Shown one piece after another: positions 38,151 through 49,363 of a DNA stretch of 64,000 nucleotides. Where the stretch lies: positions 3,043,001 through 3,107,000 of the forward strand of contig NZ_CP126080.1 in assembly GCF_030122805.1 (NCBI RefSeq), written 5' to 3'. Both the position numbers and the translations under genes were made by a program. The DNA is from Mesobacillus sp. AQ2 (lineage in GTDB: Bacteria; Bacillota; Bacilli; Bacillales; Cytobacillaceae). The notes beneath the pieces are model-generated. The model made no database searches. It worked only from the letters and a program-made list of their open reading frames with translations, and was not told the DNA's origin. Position 1 is the first letter of the stretch. Each line of letters starts with the position of its first letter.

Positions 38151-40943
38151 CTACAGCCAATGATGAATCAAATCAACAATATCAGTAATTGATTTTTCTT
38201 CGACCGGCACGTCAGCCACTGACCTTAAAAAGGCATTTCCGTATTTTGTCGTTACAAGCCTCCGGTCAAAAACAAAAATCAGGCCACGATCATCGGAAGT
38301 CCGAATCAGCCTTCCAAAACCTTGCTTAAAGCGGAGAATTGCTTCCGGCAATGATAACTCAGAAAAAGGGTTTCCGCCATTCTCTTTTATCAATGCACAT
38401 TTTGCTGCTGTAAGTGGTTCGTCAGGGGGCGAAAAAGGAAGCCGGACGATGATTAAACATGAAAGGTCTTCACCTGGTATATCCACACCCTCCCAAAAAC
38501 TGCTCGTCCCAAACAGGATCGCTTTATCGAACCTTTTAAAATTCCTCGTCAATCTCGTTCTGCTGCCTGCCGTAATCCCCTGGGCAATCAATACAAAATC
38601 CTCCAGAAGGCCGCTTTCCTTGATCAGATTGTATGTCTTTTTCAGCATTTCATTCGAAGTGAACAAAATCAGCATCCTGCCCATTGTGGCTTCTGCAATC
38701 GAAATGATATGTTCCGAAATGGCTGCGACATAGTCATCATCAGAAACAGATTTAATATCTGGCAAGTCATCTGGGACGACGAGTTTCACTTGTGACTTAT
38801 AGGAGAATGGAGACCGGATGTGCTTCTCAAACAGCACTTGCTGCAACCCTAATTCCCTTTTGATGAAGCTGAAAGAATGATTAACTGATAAAGTCGCTGA
38901 TGTTACGACCACACTCTTCTTCCTGGAGAAAAATTGCTCCTCCAGATATTCGGAAACATTAACTGGACGTGAAAAGATAGCCGTTGAATTTTGCATTGAC
39001 CTTGTATCAGCTTCAATCCACCTCACATACCTGTTCTCATCTGTAAATAGTCTTTTGGCCGTGATGCAAATTTGTTCCAAATCTTCCTTGGCCTGAACAA
39101 CCTCTTCCAGTATCGCCATTTGCCTTGCTGAAAAGCTGTCCGGGGTTCTCCATGCATCTTCCAGTCTTTTTTCAAGGGCTTCAATCAAATCTCTAAGATA
39201 AAAATAAACCCTTTCAGCAGTTGTCCTCAATGCTGTCCATATCCGATTTTCCCTTTCAGGAACCATGCTTGCATGGATTTTGCTCCCAGCAACTTTATTC
39301 TTCATCGCCTTCCTTGCATAGGTACCTGCAAGCTTGAATAGGTCCTCTGTTTCATAGACTAAATCAGATATCAAATGATTGATTTCAAAGGTATGACGAT
39401 GTTCACCATTAAGAACTCCAATCTCGTTCAGCAAGGATTCAAGCTTATAAAATAGCTGATTTTGTTCGTAAAGACCGATTTGATTCAGCACCAGCCTGAC
39501 TGACATATAATCGAGGGACTCTCCAAAATATTTGCCCGCTGCCTTTTCGAATTGATGACCTTCATCAAGGACAACATGCTCATACTCCGGTAAAGGGCCA
39601 TTTTCTGACACTAGGTCGGCAAAAAGCATCGAATGGTTGGTGATGAGGAGATCCGCATTTTGCGCTTTTTCAATGGCCTTTTTATAAAAGTCATATGCCT
39701 CCCAGTGCTTTGTCTTGATGAAGATGGAACGCTCATTCTTCACTTTATTCCAGTAAAGCATTCCTCCGCTGGACAAATTGAGTTCATCATAGTCACCAGT
39801 TTCGGTTTGGGTCAGCCAGACAAGGATTTGCATCTTTGTTAGGGCAGTATCATAATTCTCTTCTATTTCCCTGAGAGACTGCTCAAAGCGAGCCATATTA
39901 ATATAGTGGCTCCTCCCTTTGATCAGCGAAACCTTCACTTTTCTACCCAATGCCTGGTTTAATTTCGGGACATCATTCGTCAGAAGCTGCTCCTGCAGCT
40001 GGGTGGTATATGTACTGATCACTACACGTTTATTGCTTTCCAGCGAAAACACAGCTGAGGGAATCAAGTAACCCAGGGACTTCCCTACGCCAGTTCCGGC
40101 TTCAATCAATGCATGGCCGTTTTTATGGAACGCATCATAAACAAGGTCCATCATCTCGAATTGTCCTTGCCTTATTTCATATCCGGTAAAAGCTTTTTGC
40201 AGTAAGGTTTTTTTGTCTTCCATTGACTTTGGATAATCAATTGCCTGTTGTTCATCATTTTCAATCACGGGTTTCCTTCTTAAAGCTATCCCGCGGAAAA
40301 CTTCTATATGCTCCGGTAAAATCTCGATTCGGCTTTCCTTTACATTCACTATCTCATCAAAAATCAAATGAAGATCGCTTTTCAGTCCTTCTGAAAGCTT
40401 AGCCAGCTCTTTGATTGTGACAAAAGGGAGCGAACCAACTGCATTGAGCATGATCAATAAAAGCTCTGCTGTCACCCGGGCATCACTATCTGCTTGATGA
40501 GGACGGTCGTGTTGGAGATCCTCCCTTGCAGCAAGGTCAGTCAATTTAAAACTATCGGCAGTCGGATACAAGATCCTCGCCATTTCCACAGTATCTATAA
40601 CCGGACCATAAAAACCTTCCTGGCCTGCATTTAATAATTCTTCCTGTAAAAAGGAAAGGTCGAATAATACATTATGAGCCACAAAATAAGCATCTTCAAG
40701 CATATCAGAAACCTGCGGAGCGATTTCCTCAAATAATGGGGCTTCCTTAACCATGGAATCCGAAATGCCTGTCAGTTCTTCAATAAAAACGGGTATTTTC
40801 TGTAATGGATTGACGAGAGAGGAGAACTGGCCGGTAATTCGGCCATCCTCAACTACAACTGCACCAAACTGTATAATTCGGTCACCTTTTTTTGGAGAAT
40901 TACCCGTAGTCTCTAAATCGACCACAACAAATTTTTGGCTCAT
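38151..40943 (-). CDS. dinG: DinG-type exonuclease-helicase fusion
   Basis: A 930-residue protein. The N-terminal DEDDh exonuclease domain (V-V-V-D-L-E-T-T-G near 6-14, to about 170) is fused to an XPD/DinG-like helicase domain with Walker A E-A-G-T-G-V-G-K-S (about 282-290), D-E-G-H box and Q-G-F-G-R-L-I-R. The region after K-G-R-S-H-Y lacks the four cysteines that hold the 4Fe-4S cluster in E. coli DinG. The Staphylococcus homologue with this layout acts as a 3'-5' exonuclease rather than a helicase. It may act in DNA repair. Confidence 0.93.
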   Translation of the reverse strand: MSQKFVVVDLETTGNSPKKGDRIIQFGAVVVEDGRITGQFSSLVNPLQKIPVFIEELTGISDSMVKEAPLFEEIAPQVSDMLEDAYFVAHNVLFDLSFLQEELLNAGQEGFYGPVIDTVEMARILYPTADSFKLTDLAAREDLQHDRPHQADSDARVTAELLLIMLNAVGSLPFVTIKELAKLSEGLKSDLHLIFDEIVNVKESRIEILPEHIEVFRGIALRRKPVIENDEQQAIDYPKSMEDKKTLLQKAFTGYEIRQGQFEMMDLVYDAFHKNGHALIEAGTGVGKSLGYLIPSAVFSLESNKRVVISTYTTQLQEQLLTNDVPKLNQALGRKVKVSLIKGRSHYINMARFEQSLREIEENYDTALTKMQILVWLTQTETGDYDELNLSSGGMLYWNKVKNERSIFIKTKHWEAYDFYKKAIEKAQNADLLITNHSMLFADLVSENGPLPEYEHVVLDEGHQFEKAAGKYFGESLDYMSVRLVLNQIGLYEQNQLFYKLESLLNEIGVLNGEHRHTFEINHLISDLVYETEDLFKLAGTYARKAMKNKVAGSKIHASMVPERENRIWTALRTTAERVYFYLRDLIEALEKRLEDAWRTPDSFSARQMAILEEVVQAKEDLEQICITAKRLFTDENRYVRWIEADTRSMQNSTAIFSRPVNVSEYLEEQFFSRKKSVVVTSATLSVNHSFSFIKRELGLQQVLFEKHIRSPFSYKSQVKLVVPDDLPDIKSVSDDDYVAAISEHIISIAEATMGRMLILFTSNEMLKKTYNLIKESGLLEDFVLIAQGITAGSRTRLTRNFKRFDKAILFGTSSFWEGVDIPGEDLSCLIIVRLPFSPPDEPLTAAKCALIKENGGNPFSELSLPEAILRFKQGFGRLIRTSDDRGLIFVFDRRLVTTKYGNAFLRSVADVPVEEKSITDIVDLIHHWL

Positions 40944-41182
40944 TTTTCAATACACCTCTAACATTCAGTCAAACAAAAACGTATCACAAAAAATATGAAA
41001 GTGAAAGCAGGAGCTTTACAGTATTTTTCTGGCTCATTTTTATACCACGTTGCTTTCACTAATTTACGTAAAAACAAGCTTTTGTGTTTTATCGAATTTA
41101 TTCCATCTATTAATCCTAGTATCACCAATATAATTTCTTTATGTCATAATTTCGTGTATAGCGGCCATGTGAGATATGTATG
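40944..41182. other. Gene-free spacer between dinG and panD
   Basis: About 240 AT-rich bases. I see no ribosome site followed by a plausible frame, and no clear structured RNA. It presumably holds the dinG promoter. Confidence 0.4.
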
Positions 41183-41210
41183 AAAAAACTCCCGATGGTC
41201 GGGAGTTCTC
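41183..41210 (-). terminator. Intrinsic terminator of the panBCD operon
   Basis: On the minus strand AACTCCCGA, loop CCA, TCGGGAGTT then TTTTC. It lies 6 bases past the panD stop. Confidence 0.9.
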
Positions 41211-41215
41211 TGGCT

Positions 41216-41602
41216 CTATAGAAATACCGTTTTCTCAGGTTCAGCATGGATCATTTCAACGATATGGTTGTTTTCATCCATCAATGCAACTTTCGGCTGA
41301 TGGGTCGCTACCTTCTCTTCAGGAATGAGGGCATATGAAATGATGATGACAACATCACCCTCATGGACTAGACGGGCTGCTGCTCCATTCAGACACACTA
41401 CCCCGCTGCCTCTTTCCCCAGGGATAATATATGTTTCAAAACGGGCGCCATTATTATTATTGACGATTTGTACCTTTTCGTTCGGAACCATACCAACAGC
41501 ATCAAGTATATCACTGTCGATTGTGATGCTGCCTACATAATTCAAATTTGCCTCGGTTACTCTTGCACGATGTATTTTACCGTTCATCATGGTGCGGAAC
41601 AT
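41216..41602 (-). CDS. panD: Aspartate 1-decarboxylase
   Basis: A 128-residue pyruvoyl enzyme making beta-alanine from aspartate for pantothenate. The self-cleavage site G24-S25 in Y-V-G-S-I-T-I-D is present; cleavage turns Ser25 into the pyruvoyl cofactor. K9 and Y58-region residues are consistent with the family. It is the last gene of panB-panC-panD; the gap from panC is about 22 bases. Confidence 0.96.
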   Translation of the reverse strand: MFRTMMNGKIHRARVTEANLNYVGSITIDSDILDAVGMVPNEKVQIVNNNNGARFETYIIPGERGSGVVCLNGAAARLVHEGDVVIIISYALIPEEKVATHQPKVALMDENNHIVEMIHAEPEKTVFL

Positions 41603-41624
41603 GGAATGTACTCCCCCTAAAAAG

Positions 41625-42473
41625 TTATTCTACATTTAAAATGATATTGTCGATCAATCTGGCTTTCGAAAACTTGACTGCCATTGCGATGATGATCCTG
41701 CCTGTCAATTCCTTTAGGGATTGCAGCTCTGGATAAGAGTAGATTTCAATATAATCGACTATTCCGGTCGTATTTTCGTTAATATGGTTCTTCATCATTT
41801 CGGAAAGCTTTGCTGGATTCCGCTCACCGCTCTCCACGGCGGCTTTTGCCAACAGAAGGCTTCTGTTAAGCTCTGGTGCCTGTTCTCTCTCCTGTTCATT
41901 CAGATAGACATTTCGAGAACTTTTGGCAAGACCATCCTCTTCCCTGACAGTATCAACCGGAATCAATTCAATCGGGAAATTAAAATCCTGGACCAAACCT
42001 TCAACAACAGCAACCTGCTGGGCATCCTTCAGCCCAAAATAAGCCCTTGTAGGCTGAACGATATTGAAAAGCTTGATCAACACCGTGGCAACGCCATCAA
42101 AATGCCCCGGTCTTGATTTGCCGCAAAGTACATTCGTCCTATCAACAACGGTCACTTTAACAGAAGGATTATTTGGATACATTTCTTCTGCTGAAGGATA
42201 GAAGATATAATCTACTCCCTCAGATTCGGCAATCCTATGATCACGTTCAAAATCACGCGGATAGGCATCCAGATCCTCATTAGGGCCGAATTGGAGAGGA
42301 TTCACGAATATGCTCAGGACGACAACTTCATTTTCCTTCCGCGCCCTTTTCATCAAGGACATATGCCCTTCATGCAGGAATCCCATCGTTGGCACGTAGC
42401 CAATGCTGTTGCCTTCAGATTTTAATTTTTGCATTTGTTGCTGCATTTCTGTGATCGTACTGATGATTTTCAT
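41625..42473 (-). CDS. panC: Pantothenate synthetase
   Basis: A 282-residue enzyme joining pantoate and beta-alanine with [13 protein letters not shown] (about 28-37) is the nucleotidyltransferase HIGH motif; [13 protein letters not shown] and the K-S-S-R-N KMSKS-like motif are also visible. Its ATG overlaps the panB stop by four bases. Confidence 0.96.
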   Translation of the reverse strand: MKIISTITEMQQQMQKLKSEGNSIGYVPTMGFLHEGHMSLMKRARKENEVVVLSIFVNPLQFGPNEDLDAYPRDFERDHRIAESEGVDYIFYPSAEEMYPNNPSVKVTVVDRTNVLCGKSRPGHFDGVATVLIKLFNIVQPTRAYFGLKDAQQVAVVEGLVQDFNFPIELIPVDTVREEDGLAKSSRNVYLNEQEREQAPELNRSLLLAKAAVESGERNPAKLSEMMKNHINENTTGIVDYIEIYSYPELQSLKELTGRIIIAMAVKFSKARLIDNIILNVE

Positions 42474-43306
42474 TCTCTTCCTCCGTACAATGCCTGCAAT
42501 TCTTCTTCTTTCATCGTAAATGTATGTTTATCTTCCGGGAATGCTTTATGCCTCACTTCGGAAACATAGGCACCAAGCCCGGCGGTAATTTGTTCATTCA
42601 CATTCGTATATTGTTTCACGAATTTTGGGACACGGTCCACTCCATACGTGATAATGTCATGATAGACAAGTACCTGGCCGTCGACTTCCGCGCCAGCGCC
42701 AATACCAATTGTCGGGATTGATAGACCTTTGCTGATTTGTTCAGCAAGCTGCTTAGGCACACACTCGAGCACTACGGCAAACGCACCTGCTTCTTCACAT
42801 TTTTTTGCATCTTCGATCAGCTTTTTGGCAGCATCTGCACTTTTTCCCTGGACTTTGTATCCTCCAAGAACACCAACAGATTGTGGTGTCAGGCCAAGAT
42901 GTGCAACAACCGGTACACCTGATTTCGTAAGTGCGCTGATATGATCTATAACCTCGTCAGCACCCTCAAGTTTTACGGCATTCGCCCCAGTCTCCTGCAT
43001 GATTCTGGCACCATTTAATAATGTGTCTTTGATTGACAGATGATAGCTCATAAATGGCAAATCGACAACAATGAAGGTATTGCCTGCTCCGCGCCGGACG
43101 GCTTTTGAATGGTGGACCATATCCTCCATTGTCACTGGAATCGTGGAATCATACCCCAGCACGACCATGCCCAATGAATCTCCAACGAGAATCATGTCAG
43201 CTTCTGCCTGTTCAGCATGTTTTGCCGATGGATAGTCATAGGCTGTCACCATGACAATCTTGCTGCCACTTTGCTTCATTTTCAAGAAATCCGTTGTTTG
43301 TTTCAT
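42470..43306 (-). CDS. panB: Ketopantoate hydroxymethyltransferase
   Basis: A 278-residue TIM-barrel enzyme converting 2-oxoisovalerate and methylene-THF to ketopantoate. V-T-A-Y-D-Y-P-S-A, the metal-binding V-G-D-S-L-G-M-V and the catalytic region P-T-I-G-I-G-A-G are present. The ATG at 43306 follows GGAGGA by 6 bases; the longer frame begins in the leader. A structured leader with an attenuator-like terminator lies at 43362-43505. Confidence 0.95.
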   Translation of the reverse strand: MKQTTDFLKMKQSGSKIVMVTAYDYPSAKHAEQAEADMILVGDSLGMVVLGYDSTIPVTMEDMVHHSKAVRRGAGNTFIVVDLPFMSYHLSIKDTLLNGARIMQETGANAVKLEGADEVIDHISALTKSGVPVVAHLGLTPQSVGVLGGYKVQGKSADAAKKLIEDAKKCEEAGAFAVVLECVPKQLAEQISKGLSIPTIGIGAGAEVDGQVLVYHDIITYGVDRVPKFVKQYTNVNEQITAGLGAYVSEVRHKAFPEDKHTFTMKEEELQALYGGRE

Positions 43307-43361
43307 TTCCATTCCTCCTTTTCTGAAGAGGAGATAAAACAATCAATCAATGCAAGACACT

Positions 43362-43514
43362 AAAAAAGGACCCATCTATGCCAGAAGGACCCTTTGAAGC
43401 CGCATTTGTTTCATCCCTCTGTCCCAGTCCGCAATCGGATCCAGGCAGAACTATTTTTATTTAATCATCACTTCAGGTGCAGTTCTCTCGATACCGCCCA
43501 GATTGATTATAGCA
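43362..43514 (-). promoter_or_regulatory. panB promoter and leader RNA with attenuator (candidate pan motif)
   Basis: On the minus strand an extended -10 (TGC-TATAAT, 43514-43506) starts a leader of about 190 bases. It contains a hairpin with AGAACT/AGTTCT arms (43486-43481 and 43452-43447). It ends in a terminator-like stem, AAAGGGTCC pairing through two G-U pairs with GGGTCCTTT, followed by further T (43362-43395). The place before panB fits the pan-motif RNA known from Firmicutes; I could not verify its consensus. Confidence 0.5.
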
Positions 43515-43544
43515 AAAGACTGCTTTTTTGGCTATATAATGAAA

Positions 43545-44540
43545 TTATCCGTCTATTTTGATATCTGCAGAATAAATATTGTGGACAGCACCTGCAGAAT
43601 CTTCAATCAAGAGAACACCATCTTCTGTTATTCCAGTAGCTTTTCCCCTGATTTCCCCCGTAATCGTACGGGCAATGATCTGTTTGCCAATACTGACTGC
43701 GTAACTTTCCCACATCAATTTTATCGGTAAAAAACCTTTTTCCAGATAAAGAAAATATAGCTTTTCCAATTTTTCAAGTATTGTCCTGATCAATTCTTCC
43801 CTGTCAATTGTCCTGCCTGACTCGATCGCCAGAGATGAAGCGATTGGCCGTATTTCTTCAGGAAAGTCCTCTGCCAAAGAATTGACATTGATGCCAATAC
43901 CAATAATGACAGAATTGATGCGGTCTGACTCCGCCTGAAGTTCTGTAAGGATTCCTGTTATTTTTTTTCCGTTTATCATGATATCATTGGGCCATTTTAT
44001 TTCGGGTAATAAACCGGTTACTTCTTCTATGGCCTGTACCACACCTACCGCGGTGATCAGTGTCAGCTGCGGGGCTTTTGGGATGGGGATTTTTGGGCGG
44101 AGCAGAACGCTCATCCAGATACCCGTGTATTTGGGTGAATGCCATTTACGGTCCATTCTTCCTCTTCCTGCTGTTTGCTCTTCTGCTATGACGACTGTTC
44201 CTTCTTCGGCATTTTCATAAGCCAGTTTATAGGCAATTTTCTGAGTCGATTCCACGCTGTCATGGTAGTGCAGATTCCTTCCCAGGATTTCTGTCTTCAA
44301 TCCCAGAGTAATCTTATCTGCTGTCATATCTGCAGGTATTGAAACAATCTTATAGCCTTTTCTCCTTACCGCCTCGAACTGGAATCCTTCCTTGCGAAGT
44401 TCTTCGATTTGTTTCCATACTGCTGTCCTTGAACAGCCAGCGATGTCTGCCAACTTTTGTCCAGATAAATATTCCGATTCATTATTGGTAAAAGCATCGA
44501 TCAATTTTTTCCTGATTTCTGATTGGGCGCGTTCAGCCAT
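43545..44540 (-). CDS. birA: Biotin-protein ligase and biotin operon repressor
   Basis: A 331-residue bifunctional BirA. The N-terminal winged helix (L-S-G-Q-K-L-A-D-I-A-G-C-S-R-T-A-V-W-K, about 25-43) binds DNA. The central ligase domain has G-R-G-R-M-D-R-K-W (biotinyl-AMP loop) and K-W-P-N-D-I; a C-terminal SH3-like domain includes G-E-I-R-G-K-A-T-G-I. The 5' end overlaps cca by 40 bases, so both are translated from one message. Confidence 0.94.
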   Translation of the reverse strand: MAERAQSEIRKKLIDAFTNNESEYLSGQKLADIAGCSRTAVWKQIEELRKEGFQFEAVRRKGYKIVSIPADMTADKITLGLKTEILGRNLHYHDSVESTQKIAYKLAYENAEEGTVVIAEEQTAGRGRMDRKWHSPKYTGIWMSVLLRPKIPIPKAPQLTLITAVGVVQAIEEVTGLLPEIKWPNDIMINGKKITGILTELQAESDRINSVIIGIGINVNSLAEDFPEEIRPIASSLAIESGRTIDREELIRTILEKLEKLYFLYLEKGFLPIKLMWESYAVSIGKQIIARTITGEIRGKATGITEDGVLLIEDSAGAVHNIYSADIKIDG

Positions 44541-45709
44541 TGCTTTATTTTCTCCTTCTCATTTGGCACTTTGCCATAGATTACAGATCGTTCAATTTCA
44601 TCAAGGGCCTGCCGCAGCCACGGGCCTGGCTGTTTTTCCATCCATGTCATTACGTCGTTCCCAGAAACTGCTAATTGCTCGCGATTCTGGATAGGCAGCA
44701 TGTCATACAATTGAGTTACACCTTCAGGATTACTTCCATATTCACGAAGGGTCCCAAATACTTTTTCCGCGCTGATGGCATCGGCCTGTCCGGCCTTATA
44801 GACGGATTCCAGACTCCATTGGTTTTCAAGACGATATAATAGCAATGAATGGATCTTCTTATACTTCTTGATCTTCTGGACAGGCAGCTTCCATTCCCTC
44901 AGGAAACCGTCAACTTCTTGTTCTGACAGCTCTAATTCAAAAAGGAGCAGTACCCATAATTCCTCAAGTTCAAGGTCCGAGGTCAAATGTGATGAGAAAT
45001 TCATCAGCTGTCCATTCTTCCCTTTCATACCAGGCAAATACTGAGAGATACCGCTTTTAGCCAGCAGCATGATTGCCTCTTGCCTTCCCGGTCCCAGCAG
45101 CAATTTCTCGAATTCCACTAATTTTCGTTCGACAGCTATGTTCTGTAGCAGATGGCAATGAGACGCCAGCGATTCAAAAGTCTCCTTCTCGATTGAAAAG
45201 GATAATTGGGACTGGAACCTGACTGCCCTAAGCATCCTCAATGCATCTTCGCCAAACCGCTCATCCGGATTACCCACAGTGACTATGATCTTTCGGTCGA
45301 TTGCATCTCTTCCTGCGAAAGGGTCAATGATATGGCCATCTTTATCCATGGCTATGGCATTCATTGTAAAATCGCGGCGCTGAAGGTCCTCCTTCAGAGA
45401 GCGGATAAAAGAAACGCTATCAGGTCTTCGAAAGTCAGTATAGCCTGCTTCAGATCGAAAAGTGGTAACTTCATAATGGCTCCGGCCGTGATGGACCAGA
45501 ATGGTTCCATGCTCAATCCCCACGTCAACGGTCTTGCTGAAAATCCGCTTCAATTCCTCCGGCAAAGCGGACGTAGCAATGTCAACATCAGCTATTGAAC
45601 GGCCAAGAAGGTGGTCCCTGACAGATCCACCTACAAAATAAGCCTCAAAACCAGCATTTTCAATCCTTTCAATTACGGGTGCTGCCTCTTTAAATAGATT
45701 TGGGATCAT
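44501..45709 (-). CDS. cca: CCA tRNA nucleotidyltransferase
   Basis: A 402-residue class II enzyme adding CCA to tRNA 3' ends. G-G-S-V-R-D (about 27-32) and D-V-D (about 40-42) form the nucleotidyl transfer site; [10 protein letters not shown] and E-D-x2-R-M-L-R-A are family motifs. The ATG at 45709 has GGAGAA 8 bases upstream. It overlaps bshA upstream by 20 bases and birA downstream by 40. Confidence 0.94.
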   Translation of the reverse strand: MIPNLFKEAAPVIERIENAGFEAYFVGGSVRDHLLGRSIADVDIATSALPEELKRIFSKTVDVGIEHGTILVHHGRSHYEVTTFRSEAGYTDFRRPDSVSFIRSLKEDLQRRDFTMNAIAMDKDGHIIDPFAGRDAIDRKIIVTVGNPDERFGEDALRMLRAVRFQSQLSFSIEKETFESLASHCHLLQNIAVERKLVEFEKLLLGPGRQEAIMLLAKSGISQYLPGMKGKNGQLMNFSSHLTSDLELEELWVLLLFELELSEQEVDGFLREWKLPVQKIKKYKKIHSLLLYRLENQWSLESVYKAGQADAISAEKVFGTLREYGSNPEGVTQLYDMLPIQNREQLAVSGNDVMTWMEKQPGPWLRQALDEIERSVIYGKVPNEKEKIKQWLNAPNQKSGKN

Positions 45710-46844
45710 CTTCATCATTCTCCAGCAGGCTGTAATAAATGTTTTCGTATTCTGACACGATTTGTTCGGCGCTGAAATCTCTTTCAGCCCGTTTCAGGGA
45801 GTTTGCGGCAAATCGTTTATGAGCTTCGGGATTTGCAAGGATTTCTACCGCCTTTTCAGTAATCTCAGCAATATTTCCCAGCTCACAAATATAGCCTGTC
45901 TCACCATCGACAATTACCTCCGGAATGCCACCGACGTTTGTTCCGATGCAGGGTACGCCGTAAGCCATTGCTTCAAGGGCTACAAGTCCAAAACTCTCTT
46001 TTTCGGACAAAAGAAGCATTAAATCACTCAATGAATAAAGTTCCTCCACCCTTTCCTGTTTTCCAAGCAGCAATACTTGATCCCGAACCCCCAACTCGCT
46101 GGCCAGGCTGCATACCTTCTTCATTTCAGGACCGTCCCCGACAAGCAACAGCTTTGCCGGAAGCTTTTCGGCAATCCCTGCAAATGCTCTGATCACATCA
46201 GGAACTCTTTTGACAGGACGGAAGTTGGAAACATGGATGATTACTTTTTCGTCAGGGAGAATCCCGAATTGATCCCTGAGGTCGGACGTGTCCACCCTTT
46301 TGTTGACGCGAGTATCAATAAAATTGTATACACAGTCAATTTCTTTCTTTGGTTTGATTAAATCGTAAGTTTGTTTAATCAATGATTCAGAAACAGCCGT
46401 TACATAGTCAGACTTTTCGATTCCGAATCGGATGGCATCTGTCAGTGATGGGTCATATCCAAGCACGGTAATATCGGTTCCATGGAGGGTTGTAACGATT
46501 TTCAAATCCCTTCCGCTCATCTGTCGTGCCAGGATCGCACAGACAGCATGGGGTATAGCGTAATGAACATGCAGGACATCCAAATTCTCCAGGACGGCTA
46601 CCTCTGCTATTTTACTTGCCAGTGCGATATCATATGGAGGATATTGAAACACTGAGTATTGATTGACTTCGACCTCATGCGAGTAAATATTTCGATACAT
46701 CTTTTTCAGCCGGAAAGGGAGACTCGAGGAGATGAAGTGAATTTCATGACCTTTTTCAGCCAGCAGCTTCCCAAGCTCTGTCGCGACAACACCTGAACCT
46801 CCTACTGTCGGATAACAGGTGATGCCAATTTTAAGTTTCTTCAT
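45690..46844 (-). CDS. bshA: N-acetyl-alpha-D-glucosaminyl L-malate synthase
   Basis: A 384-residue GT4 glycosyltransferase that begins bacillithiol synthesis by joining UDP-GlcNAc and L-malate. The N-terminal [12 protein letters not shown]-x-H-Y-A-I-P-H and C-terminal [12 protein letters not shown] (E-x7-E) are present. Overlaps with bshB1 (ATGA) and cca place it in one operon. Confidence 0.95.
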   Translation of the reverse strand: MKKLKIGITCYPTVGGSGVVATELGKLLAEKGHEIHFISSSLPFRLKKMYRNIYSHEVEVNQYSVFQYPPYDIALASKIAEVAVLENLDVLHVHYAIPHAVCAILARQMSGRDLKIVTTLHGTDITVLGYDPSLTDAIRFGIEKSDYVTAVSESLIKQTYDLIKPKKEIDCVYNFIDTRVNKRVDTSDLRDQFGILPDEKVIIHVSNFRPVKRVPDVIRAFAGIAEKLPAKLLLVGDGPEMKKVCSLASELGVRDQVLLLGKQERVEELYSLSDLMLLLSEKESFGLVALEAMAYGVPCIGTNVGGIPEVIVDGETGYICELGNIAEITEKAVEILANPEAHKRFAANSLKRAERDFSAEQIVSEYENIYYSLLENDEDDPKSI

Positions 46845-47557
46845 TTTTCTTCCCCTAACAAATCGTTATGGATCAGCAGCGGTTTTTTGGACATGAAGCC
46901 TTCAGCGAAACTCACGCCTGCTTCCTTGCCGAATAACCTTTCCCGGGCCTCAACTGTTTCGATATAGCCGTTCACAAGCGGTGTCTCAAAAGTAGAGTCG
47001 CTTTTCTTGAACTGGCTTTCATAAGCATTAAGGGCATCAATTTTTTTATCCATAAAATTAGATACATCCACAACAAAATCAGGCTTATGAAAACCATTGA
47101 TCATATAGAAATATAAGGCTTTCGGCCTGTGGGCATCCAGCCCCGATTGTTCATCATATTTTCTGACGGCTGCCGAAAAGACCGCCTCCTCGACAAGGCG
47201 CGCACAGCTGCCATGGTCAGGATGACGGTCATCAAAATAGGGTGCAAAGACCAATTCCGGGCGATCCCGCCTAATCACTCTAACGATTTCCTTTATGTAT
47301 TCATCCTTAAGGAACAGGCCTCTATCCGGCAGGTCAAGTGTTTCCCTCTTCCGAACTCCAAGGATATCCGCCGCCTCTTTCGCTTCCTGTTTCCTTATCT
47401 CTACACTCCCATTTGAAGACATTTCTGCGTTTGTTAAATCACAAATCCCCATTATTTTTCCTTTTTCAGCATATTTGGCGATCGTTCCGCCCATGCCGAT
47501 TTCAACATCATCTGCGTGGGCGCCAAAAGCCAATATATCAAGCTTGATTGCTTCCAT
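46841..47557 (-). CDS. bshB1: Bacillithiol biosynthesis deacetylase BshB1
   Basis: A 238-residue LmbE-type zinc deacetylase acting on GlcNAc-malate. Zinc ligands are in G-A-H-A-D-D-V-E (about 12-19) and D-R-H-P-D-H. The ATG at 47557 or a GTG three codons earlier may be the start; homologues favour the ATG. The start lies within the end of mgsA. Confidence 0.94.
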   Translation of the reverse strand: MEAIKLDILAFGAHADDVEIGMGGTIAKYAEKGKIMGICDLTNAEMSSNGSVEIRKQEAKEAADILGVRKRETLDLPDRGLFLKDEYIKEIVRVIRRDRPELVFAPYFDDRHPDHGSCARLVEEAVFSAAVRKYDEQSGLDAHRPKALYFYMINGFHKPDFVVDVSNFMDKKIDALNAYESQFKKSDSTFETPLVNGYIETVEARERLFGKEAGVSFAEGFMSKKPLLIHNDLLGEEK

Positions 47558-47969
47558 TTTTATCACCAGATTTCTCTTTCACTATGTTTCTCCAATCAAG
47601 GTCGCCTCGCTCGATTCCTTTTACGAGTATTTCGGCCGTTCCCATATTGGTTGCCAAGGGTACTGCGTATACATCACAAAGACGGACAAGGGCAGTGACA
47701 TCAGGTTCATGCGGCTGGGCCGTCAGCGGATCCCTGAAAAAAAATACAGCGTCCATTTGATCGTTTGCGATCCGTGCGCCGATTTCCTGGTCTCCGCCCA
47801 GCGGACCTGACTGGAATCTTTGGACCTCTAACCCGGTTGCTTCAATGATCCTCAAACCAGTAGTGCCCGTCGCAAATAATGTATGTTTTTCAAAGATTTC
47901 TTTATATGCGACTGTAAACCCCACTAAATCATCCTTTTTCTTATCATGGGCGATTAAGGCAATATTCAT
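47538..47969 (-). CDS. mgsA: Methylglyoxal synthase
   Basis: A 143-residue enzyme converting dihydroxyacetone phosphate to methylglyoxal and phosphate. A-L-I-A-H-D-x-K-K (His and Asp), A-T-G-T-T-G phosphate loop and S-G-P-L-G-G-D-Q are all visible. Its neighbour bshA/bshB1 makes bacillithiol, which detoxifies methylglyoxal, a sensible pairing that is conserved in bacilli. Confidence 0.96.
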   Translation of the reverse strand: MNIALIAHDKKKDDLVGFTVAYKEIFEKHTLFATGTTGLRIIEATGLEVQRFQSGPLGGDQEIGARIANDQMDAVFFFRDPLTAQPHEPDVTALVRLCDVYAVPLATNMGTAEILVKGIERGDLDWRNIVKEKSGDKNGSNQA

Positions 47970-47979
47970 AAGCTCTCCC

Positions 47980-48780
47980 CTATTCGATGATATTCTCTAA
48001 TCCATAAACAAAAGCATCCATTTTCATCACAGAATCAACAGCCAGCTTTACTCCTGACATAAAAGAGCTGCGATTATAGGAATCATGGCGGATTGTGAGC
48101 GTTTGTCCATCAGCGCCAAACAGAACCTGCTGGTGGGCAATCAGACCAGGCAGCCTTACTGAATGGATATGCATCCCTTCATAATCAGCACCGCGGGCTC
48201 CCTTTAGTGTTTCTTTTTCGTCCTGATGTCCCTGTTTTTTTGCTTCCCTGACATCAGAAATCATCTGTGCTGTTTTCACTGCGGTCCCTGAAGGGGCATC
48301 AAGCTTCTGGTCATGATGAAGCTCAATGATTTCCACATCATTGAAATACTTTGCGGCCATTTGTGAAAATTTCATCATCAATACAGCCCCGACAGCAAAG
48401 TTTGGCGCAATGATACAGCCTGTTTCCTGTACAGCACAAAGCTTCTCAAGTTCAGCAAGGTCTTCATCCGAAAAACCAGTTGTACCGACTACAGGACGGA
48501 CTTTGTATTTCAAAGCCGTTCTTGTATGGAACATACCCACTTCTGGAGTGGTCAGATCAATCAGGACATCTGGTTCCGTCTCCTGGAGACATTTCTCGAA
48601 ATCAGTGTAAATCAATGCTTCACTTTCCGGAAAACCATCAAGTTCACCAATTCTGAGTCTTTCATGTTTTCGGTCGACCGCTCCCACCAATTCATACCCT
48701 TCCGTTCCAAGGACGAGATTGACGGCTTCTTTACCCATCCTTCCCCGTGGACCTGCAATGACAATTTTAACTTTTTCCAA
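47980..48780 (-). CDS. dapB: 4-Hydroxy-tetrahydrodipicolinate reductase
   Basis: A 266-residue NAD(P)H enzyme of the lysine, peptidoglycan and dipicolinate pathway. G-P-R-G-R-M-G is the dinucleotide motif; [15 protein letters not shown] is the catalytic signature. The TTG at 48780 is chosen because AAGGAGCGG lies 7 bases upstream and homologues start there. The gap to mgsA is 10 bases. Confidence 0.95.
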   Translation of the reverse strand: MEKVKIVIAGPRGRMGKEAVNLVLGTEGYELVGAVDRKHERLRIGELDGFPESEALIYTDFEKCLQETEPDVLIDLTTPEVGMFHTRTALKYKVRPVVGTTGFSDEDLAELEKLCAVQETGCIIAPNFAVGAVLMMKFSQMAAKYFNDVEIIELHHDQKLDAPSGTAVKTAQMISDVREAKKQGHQDEKETLKGARGADYEGMHIHSVRLPGLIAHQQVLFGADGQTLTIRHDSYNRSSFMSGVKLAVDSVMKMDAFVYGLENIIE

Positions 48781-48796
48781 TATAATCCCGCTCCTT

Positions 48797-49126
48797 TTAG
48801 CTGTCTTTCCTTGTCCAGCGATCTTTATCCCTTGTATTGAATTTTTCCATGACCCTGTTGTGTGCTTCTTCAAGGTCTATATTCAGCGAGTTGGCGAAGC
48901 AAATCATCACGAACAACATGTCTCCCAACTCTTCTTCAATTGTTTTTTCCTCTTCCTCTTTTTTCTTAGGTTTTTCTCCATAGTAATGGTTGACTTCTCG
49001 GGCCAGTTCACCTAGTTCCTCGGTCATCCGTGCCGTCAAAGCAAGTGGACTGAAATATCCTTCTTTAAACTGGCTTATATAAGCGTCGACTTCCTGCTGG
49101 AGTTCTTTCATCGTCTTGTTACTCAA
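48797..49126 (-). CDS. ypjD: MazG-like nucleotide pyrophosphohydrolase (YpjD)
   Basis: A 109-residue all-alpha NTP-PPase. The Mg sites are [11 protein letters not shown] (E-E-x2-E) and E-E-E-L-G-D (E-x2-D). It hydrolyses non-canonical or excess nucleoside triphosphates. The TTG at 49126 follows GGGTGA and aligns with B. subtilis YpjD, which begins M-S-D-K-T-M-K. It heads the ypjD-dapB-mgsA-bshB1-bshA-cca-birA run. Confidence 0.93.
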   Translation of the reverse strand: MSNKTMKELQQEVDAYISQFKEGYFSPLALTARMTEELGELAREVNHYYGEKPKKKEEEEKTIEEELGDMLFVMICFANSLNIDLEEAHNRVMEKFNTRDKDRWTRKDS

Positions 49127-49363
49127 AAGATTCACCCAACCTTTTTATGTATGCTTTTCTATATCGATGTTAGCTTAACGGAGTAGCTTTGACAAATATT
49201 TTTATTTCGAGTTAATTTTTCTGCTGCATGTATATTGCTGGACAATTTGCTTTTCATTTCGCAGCTATTACTTTCTCTATCAATCAAAGATCTCGGGTTA
49301 CTCTCTGAAAATAAGGGAGGAAACAAAGAAAATTCCGACTCTTATTGCCCCTCCTGTAAAAGA

